44,140 nt of DNA from positions 1 through 44,140 of the IMG/VR virus record IMGVR_UViG_3300013005_000068; one strand, written 5' to 3'. The translations under genes and the position numbers were made by a program. The stretch comes from a virus. Positions within the stretch are counted from its first letter, which is position 1; the number at the start of each line of letters is the position of its first letter. A model generated the notes under the pieces. That model did not search any database and was not told the origin of the DNA. It saw only the letters and a program-made list of their open reading frames with translations. Shown piece after piece: positions 39,868 to 44,140 of the stretch.

Positions 39868-40233
39868 TCATACCGTTACCGTTACCGTTCCCACATTACC
39901 CGTTCCTGATACACCTTGAACATCAACTAAATTCGAGTTGGCTACTACTGTGACACTGCCAACTGACCCAGTTCCCGACACCCCTTGTACATAGGCAAAG
40001 TTTAGCGAGACTATTTTTAAGAACTCGCCATCCTGAAAGACTGTGCCTTCTGGCAAATTGTACCCCGATGTTGGCAAATTTAATAGCCGTAACCCGTCCA
40101 TCTGTAAAGGAGTATTGGAGTCGCCTTGCGTAAAGTAAAGCCTTAGCGCCCCAATTAACTGGGACATATGTTGTTGGTCGTATTCGACTGGAGCCAGAGG
40201 TAAAGCTGGCGCACGGAACCGTTGCATTCCCAT
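39868..40233 (-). CDS. Small tail-region protein with duplicated GVSGTG motif
   Basis: A 121-aa protein. The first 70 residues contain MSQLIGALRLYFTQGDSNTP, a pattern of small structural proteins in this phage group. The C-terminal half carries two copies of VQGVSGTGxVGxVTV (near 83-97 and 106-120), a tandem beta repeat that may extend a fibre or plug. It overlaps the gp10-like gene by one base. Structural role inferred. Confidence 0.6.
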   Translation of the reverse strand: MGMQRFRAPALPLAPVEYDQQHMSQLIGALRLYFTQGDSNTPLQMDGLRLLNLPTSGYNLPEGTVFQDGEFLKIVSLNFAYVQGVSGTGSVGSVTVVANSNLVDVQGVSGTGNVGTVTVTV

Positions 40234-42281
40234 TATCTACGCCCATCTGGTCTGCCATCCAATCTAGGACTACCTAACTGCCATTGAACATTTAAGTCAG
40301 AAGATTGAATCTGAATAGCCATCTGTCTAGCCCTAGCCCGCATAAAAATCTGCTCGGTGTATATATCTACCGATGTCTCGATTACTGTGCCTGTCTCGGT
40401 GTTGGAATATGCGTTGCCAGGAAAGTTCCGTGGTTTTATTAACATTGTGACCGCAGGCAAGGTGGCAGTCGATCCCGCAAAGTTAAGGTCAGGGATAATC
40501 CGCTTAGTCAGGATGAACTGATCTCCGTCCACAAGGTCAAAGTCTGATGAGGCAATAAAAGAGGTCATTGCCGTTGTGCCATCGTTTAAACCCTGTTCAT
40601 GGTTATAGATAATGCTGTCGGCAGTCATTGTGGTCTGGACTACAAGCTGGGAGATATTGACGGTATAAGTGCCTATCCCGCCTGTGCCAGTGCCTAGAGC
40701 AGTAATCTTAGTTCCTGTGGCTACGCCAGTACCAGTAATGACTGAGCCTACTTGCAGGGTTCCTGTGGATATTGCAGTCACATTTAGAGTTGTACTGTTA
40801 TTAAGAGAACCTGTAAAGTAGGTTGCAGTTAATGCTTGGGGGTATTCTCTTAAAGACGAGTCTGACCACGCAGTGCGGTCTATCGTGCCGTAGTACCAGA
40901 TCTTTTCTAGGTGGTTATAAATCACATAGGCGTTATTAACCTGACTATTAGCCGTTGGGTAGAACCACCAGACCTCATTCCAGCCTTCGTTTGTTCCTGA
41001 GATAATCTGGTCGGCTTGATCGTAGTTAAGGTTCTCAAATACGTGGTTTCTTAAGGTACATGGGAGGGTCTCTACCCGTCCGCCATAGGCGTAAAACTTA
41101 TCATGCCCCATCCAATAAGCTGTGTTATTAACAGTAACGACCGCCCGTGGACTAAGGATTGAAATGTTATCGGCAAGCTCTGAAAGGCTAAAGACGTCCG
41201 TTGTACCCACAAACTGCAAGGAATTAAGAGTTCCCTCTGTATATACAAGGATCTCCTGACGAGTTGCGATAGCACAGACTATGGCAGAACCACGAGAAAC
41301 TCGTATAAAACCTGCTGAATTTGTGACTAACGGAGTCCAGACATTAGGTTGATCTTGAGTCGCCCAGCGGATTAATAAGGGATCAAATGACCCTCCCCCA
41401 AATGGAGTAGCGCCAAAACAAAGTAGGTGTTTATCGTTCTGGGAAACTAAAACTTGCGTTGCTTGAGTTGGAACGTCAGCAGGGGCAATACCATCTATGG
41501 TTGTAGCAGACAACAAAGCGGCTCTAGTTCCTACACCGCCAGAATACTTCCAATAGTAAATCGCTCCATCACGGATGTTAGCCACTAGGTCATCGTCAAA
41601 GTTTTGTAAGAACCAATCCCGTTGAGGTGCGTAAACAGGCGTAGCTGACCCTAAACCCCAGCCAACCGTACCCCATGTACCTGAACCCCAGCCGTATCCA
41701 GCAATACCGCCATCGTTACCTATATTGATTTGGAAGGCTGCGGTAATAGAAGAACCACCACCTGAAACCGAGGATGAGGCTGCCGTAGCTGCTGTAATAG
41801 TAAAAGAGTTAGCATCAACATAAGCAATAATGAACTCAGTGTTTAGGTTTGGTGCTGTAATCCCACCAACCGCTACTGCACCAGAGAATGTGACATAAGA
41901 CCCATCTGTAGCCCCATGACCTGAAATAGTTACAGTAACCGTTTTAGAGCCATTAACAGTGGTAAAGCAGTTATCTGTAGCCGTAGTAGTAAAAGTCTGC
42001 CGTATTGGGGTAATGTCGTATAAGGTCTGCCCTGCTTCTATGTATAGTTTTCTAGACGTTCCAAGAGTTAGATAGTTATCTGCAGCGGTCGTGATCCAAT
42101 TAAAGACTTGCCGACAGGTTCCCACCACAGTAAATAAACCATAACGAAGCCAGCCGCCCATTTTTTGAGGATAGCCTGAGCGAAAGCGGATTTTGTCGCA
42201 CTCAAAGAACCCACCCTCATTGGTGTAGTTAGTCTGATCTCTGTTTAATCCTGGTTTAAATTGTAGTTTTTGCAATGGCAT
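40233..42281 (-). CDS. Tail protein, P22 gp10-like packaged-DNA stabilisation candidate
   Basis: A 682-aa beta-rich protein. It begins with [20 protein letters not shown] and [13 protein letters not shown], the conserved start of a tail protein in metagenomic podoviruses. The middle has repeated blade-like segments, including [21 protein letters not shown] near 340-360 and [14 protein letters not shown] near 386-399, resembling the beta-propeller of P22 gp10. It ends [16 protein letters not shown] then [14 protein letters not shown]. Residues about 120-180 and 500-550 are glycine- and threonine-rich insertions. With a P22-like portal, a gp10-like role in closing the tail hub is plausible; gp10 homology is by outline only. 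Confidence 0.65.
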   Translation of the reverse strand: MPLQKLQFKPGLNRDQTNYTNEGGFFECDKIRFRSGYPQKMGGWLRYGLFTVVGTCRQVFNWITTAADNYLTLGTSRKLYIEAGQTLYDITPIRQTFTTTATDNCFTTVNGSKTVTVTISGHGATDGSYVTFSGAVAVGGITAPNLNTEFIIAYVDANSFTITAATAASSSVSGGGSSITAAFQINIGNDGGIAGYGWGSGTWGTVGWGLGSATPVYAPQRDWFLQNFDDDLVANIRDGAIYYWKYSGGVGTRAALLSATTIDGIAPADVPTQATQVLVSQNDKHLLCFGATPFGGGSFDPLLIRWATQDQPNVWTPLVTNSAGFIRVSRGSAIVCAIATRQEILVYTEGTLNSLQFVGTTDVFSLSELADNISILSPRAVVTVNNTAYWMGHDKFYAYGGRVETLPCTLRNHVFENLNYDQADQIISGTNEGWNEVWWFYPTANSQVNNAYVIYNHLEKIWYYGTIDRTAWSDSSLREYPQALTATYFTGSLNNSTTLNVTAISTGTLQVGSVITGTGVATGTKITALGTGTGGIGTYTVNISQLVVQTTMTADSIIYNHEQGLNDGTTAMTSFIASSDFDLVDGDQFILTKRIIPDLNFAGSTATLPAVTMLIKPRNFPGNAYSNTETGTVIETSVDIYTEQIFMRARARQMAIQIQSSDLNVQWQLGSPRLDGRPDGRR

Positions 42282-42292
42282 ACGGGTTTACC

Positions 42293-42769
42293 CTAGGATA
42301 AGAACAATGCTCGTTCATCGTTTCTACGAGTAACTAAGCCTTTCAGTACTTTACCCCCAGCGAGCGTATATTTCAAGAACTCTTCTGCTGCTTCTTCCAT
42401 CTCGCCCCGAAGAACTTTCTGACGGAGGGTGCTGCGCTGTAGTGTTCCCAGACCAACATTGAAAGCAAAACTAACAAGAGCATCGAATTGACCTTGAGTG
42501 AGCTTAAGGGGACAGTAGCGTTCAACGCCTCGCTCAAAGCGATTAAGATCGTCTCTAAGAATGTCATCTACTTCCTCCATCGAAAAGGTACGGTCATCTT
42601 TGTATTCCAGTGGGTAGGCATCCCGTTCTTCCATCTTTAACTGAGCCTGACGGGGGTAAAGTACATGGCCCACCCCGACCGTATGCAACTTGGCGGGGCA
42701 GCGGTAGGGACGCTGGCGGACACCTTCGTGGTGCTTAATCATTTTGATTGCTTTATCGCTTACTTTCAT
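42293..42769 (-). CDS. GH24 lysozyme (endolysin)
   Basis: A 158-aa muramidase. The catalytic pattern E15, C24, T30 matches the phage E-x8-(D/C)-x5-T triad with the Cys variant; TVGVGH (30-35) and VSFAFNVGLGTL near 93-104 are further GH24 hallmarks. There is no signal peptide or SAR domain, so export depends on the neighbouring holin. It cleaves the N-acetylmuramic acid-N-acetylglucosamine bond. It overlaps the holin gene by 4 bases. Confidence 0.9.
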   Translation of the reverse strand: MKVSDKAIKMIKHHEGVRQRPYRCPAKLHTVGVGHVLYPRQAQLKMEERDAYPLEYKDDRTFSMEEVDDILRDDLNRFERGVERYCPLKLTQGQFDALVSFAFNVGLGTLQRSTLRQKVLRGEMEEAAEEFLKYTLAGGKVLKGLVTRRNDERALFLS

Positions 42770-43251
42770 TTCTTACTAAATGCCTGAGTCCCGAACCAAA
42801 AAGATACAATTGATGCCCAGATAATCTGGGTCTCATCATCCCATAGGAGGTTAAGCGCTACGTCAAATGGCACTTCCCGATGGAACGCAAACCAGAACCC
42901 AAACAGTTCTACAAACATAAACATTATGAACATACCGTAGGTAATGGCTGGTCTGACCATCGCCCTAGAGTTAATAACCCACTGGGACGCACCTTTGCCA
43001 ATCTCGATGTCGTGAGCATACAAAGACTCCCTTTCTTGGGCTTGAGTCTGCATCTCAATCTGTTGGGTCTTAATCTCTTCTACATGGGCTTGGGCGGCAA
43101 AGCCACGCTCTGCCATCTGGAGTTCCCGTTCGGTCTGCAAACGAGCCATTTCCATCTCATGCTTCTTGTCGGACTTGTCTTGGAAGAACCCTAATAGGTT
43201 AGGCAATCCTCCTGACAAGAAGGATATAAGGGTGGTAAACAGGGTAATCAT
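42766..43251 (-). CDS. Holin-like membrane protein (3TM holin type)
   Basis: A 161-aa protein. Residues 1-23 are hydrophobic (MITLFTTLISFLSGGLPNLL), followed by a charged coiled coil (25-85, ERELQMAERGFAAQAHVEEI), then two membrane spans near 99-122 (AITYGMFIMFMFVELFGFWF) and 140-157 (IIWASIVSFWFGTQAF). This is the layout of the Holin_3TM family of metagenomic phages. Placed between spanin-like and lysozyme genes with 4-base overlaps on both sides, it should open the inner membrane. Confidence 0.75.
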   Translation of the reverse strand: MITLFTTLISFLSGGLPNLLGFFQDKSDKKHEMEMARLQTERELQMAERGFAAQAHVEEIKTQQIEMQTQAQERESLYAHDIEIGKGASQWVINSRAMVRPAITYGMFIMFMFVELFGFWFAFHREVPFDVALNLLWDDETQIIWASIVSFWFGTQAFSKK

Positions 43252-43514
43252 TTTTTTGCTCTTTCTTCAAGGAGTTTGACCCGCACATGGAGATCATGCA
43301 GTTCTTTATAAAGTTCTTCACGCATCTTTGCCCGTTTTTCTGCTGATATTGGGCTGTCTGTTGGTACGCCTTCGTTGGTAATTAAGGCTGGCATCTTGCC
43401 TTCTATCTGAGTAAGGCGAGTTTGGAATGAAGATACCTGACCGAGTAGCCAACCTAGGCAAACAACCACAATAGGAATAACCGCTTTTAAAAGGTCTTGC
43501 ATATTCATTTCCAT
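43248..43514 (-). CDS. Spanin-like (Rz-type) inner-membrane protein
   Basis: An 88-aa protein with one N-terminal span (residues about 8-25, LLKAVIPIVVVCLGWLLG) and a long periplasmic charged helix (35-88, KRAKMREELYKELHDLHVRV), the form of i-spanins. No lipobox partner is convincingly visible in an alternative frame, so the outer spanin is missing or unrecognised. Start uncertain: ATG at 43514 or at 43502. Operon with holin and lysozyme. Confidence 0.55.
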   Translation of the reverse strand: MEMNMQDLLKAVIPIVVVCLGWLLGQVSSFQTRLTQIEGKMPALITNEGVPTDSPISAEKRAKMREELYKELHDLHVRVKLLEERAKK

Positions 43515-43951
43515 CTACCCCATGTGCATTCGTAAGCAACCCAAGTTGCAAATATGTAACACAACGCCATAACGCTTTTCATTACCCGTCTATCGCTTTG
43601 CTCTAAATACTTATCACGCTTGTCTTCCCACTGCTTTCTAGCTTTAATACCCTGTATTTCTTCCCACGCTTTTTCGCCATACTTCTTAACTATTTCGTGC
43701 TTAATCTTTTCTTCAGACTGCTTGGCTAACATCAGCCTTTGAAACTCGTCTACTGCTTCAATAATTGTTGTGGTATCAGCGTTAACAACCCTTGAATTCT
43801 TCCTTGATGCTGATCTTTCTTTTGCTGCCTTATCCGCTACCGCCAGTACGCCATCAATTGCTTTACTTAATTCTTCAGACGCCTTTACAGACTCATTAAG
43901 AGTCTTTGTGACCTGTTTCGTGCCATCTATAATTCCAAACGGATCGGGCAT
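43505..43951 (-). CDS. Membrane-anchored helical protein of the lysis region
   Basis: A 148-aa protein. It begins MPDPFGIIDGTKQVTKTLNE, is helical and charged through residue 120, and ends with one hydrophobic span (SVMALCYIFATWVAYECTW). C-terminal anchoring suggests a cytoplasmic domain on the inner membrane. It overlaps the spanin-like gene by 10 bases. Similar proteins sit next to lysis genes in metagenomic podoviruses; role unknown. Confidence 0.6.
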   Translation of the reverse strand: MPDPFGIIDGTKQVTKTLNESVKASEELSKAIDGVLAVADKAAKERSASRKNSRVVNADTTTIIEAVDEFQRLMLAKQSEEKIKHEIVKKYGEKAWEEIQGIKARKQWEDKRDKYLEQSDRRVMKSVMALCYIFATWVAYECTWGRWK

Positions 43952-43959
43952 GATTCAAT

Positions 43960-44140
43960 TTAAAACACCTCTCCGCCAGCGGCAGGAACAGACGTAGCGT
44001 GAATCGAAATATGCTGTCTAAGGTTCAATGGCGCCCCGCAGTCCGAGCAGAAGTCCGCTTCTAGTTCAGATTCATCCAAGTCAAAACCACAGGCGGCACA
44101 AACGACTTCGACCTCATGCGTTGGCTCAATTAGCCCGCTA
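43960..44140 (-). CDS. Zinc-ribbon protein, N-terminus cut by window edge
   Basis: An open frame enters from the right edge and ends with a TAA at 43960-43962, giving 59 residues before the edge. It contains CAACGFD and CSDCGAP, two CxxC pairs 19 residues apart, a clear zinc ribbon, then RQHISIHATSVPAAGGEVF. It lies 8 bases upstream of the 148-aa gene in the same orientation. The start is outside the window. Confidence 0.7.
   Translation of the reverse strand, partial: SGLIEPTHEVEVVCAACGFDLDESELEADFCSDCGAPLNLRQHISIHATSVPAAGGEVF

Noticed and set aside
43318-43551. Embedded outer spanin in an alternative frame of the spanin-like gene
   Set aside because: The frame has a CGC sequence but no signal peptide with a lipobox at its start.
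1-44140. Integrase, CI-type repressor, tRNA genes, CRISPR arrays, insertion sequences
   Set aside because: None of their motifs or repeat structures was seen on either strand; the Cas4-like protein stands alone among replication genes.

Overview
The window looks like most of the genome of a strictly lytic tailed phage with a short, podovirus-like tail, of the kind seen in freshwater and marine viral metagenomes. No integrase, CI-type repressor cassette, tRNA, rRNA, CRISPR array or insertion sequence was found. I infer a Gram-negative host from the holin/GH24 lysozyme/spanin-like cassette and the sigma70-type promoters. The species cannot be named from the sequence.

The layout is bipartite. 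Genes from 6999 down to the left edge run leftward: small terminase-like protein, large terminase, P22-type portal, a small overlapping gene, a GroES-like co-chaperonin, a coiled-coil scaffold candidate, a 149-aa gene and a truncated capsid-type protein. Genes from 7438 to 29223 run rightward and form the early and replication regions. Genes from the right edge down to 29216 run leftward again: a truncated zinc-ribbon protein, lysis cassette, P22 gp10-like tail protein and a block of large internal virion proteins including a lytic transglycosylase and a 1979-aa polyvalent protein. If the molecule is circular or permuted, the two leftward arms are one late region, divergent from the early region at about 7000-7437 and convergent with it at 29216-29223.

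The early region has three parts. (1) 7.4-11.9 kb: three promoter-linked genes of unknown function, then a chain of tiny overlapping genes; an 800-bp gap before the chain (9.05-9.87 kb) carries direct and inverted CTGGAAC/GTCAGAAC repeats around an AT-rich core and is a candidate replication origin. (2) 12.1-19.4 kb: a cassette of a DUF3150-like protein, a MoxR-type AAA+ ATPase and a metallopeptidase-VWA protein with three unknown partners, then a VRR-NUC nuclease, small regulators (one sigma region 4-like) and a tiny secreted Cys-rich peptide. (3) 19.5-29.2 kb: family A DNA polymerase, Cas4/RecB-type Fe-S exonuclease, SNF2-like helicase, an SSB candidate, an HTH regulator and a primase-helicase fusion.

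Three short-sequence systems overlay the early region. Two sigma70 promoters are nearly identical through the start site and each is followed by a 5' hairpin; two further promoters share a 23-bp extended -10 block. Most genes from 7.4 to 19 kb carry the same long ribosome-binding motif, AACAGGGAG, which late genes lack. The 8-mer AGTTCAAC occurs at least 11 times on the plus strand between 9.2 and 20.2 kb, several times as half of a TTCAA-N6-TTGAA dyad behind a 10-bp palindrome. The last is the best candidate for an undescribed regulatory system; the MoxR-VWA cassette is the best candidate for an undescribed protein machine.
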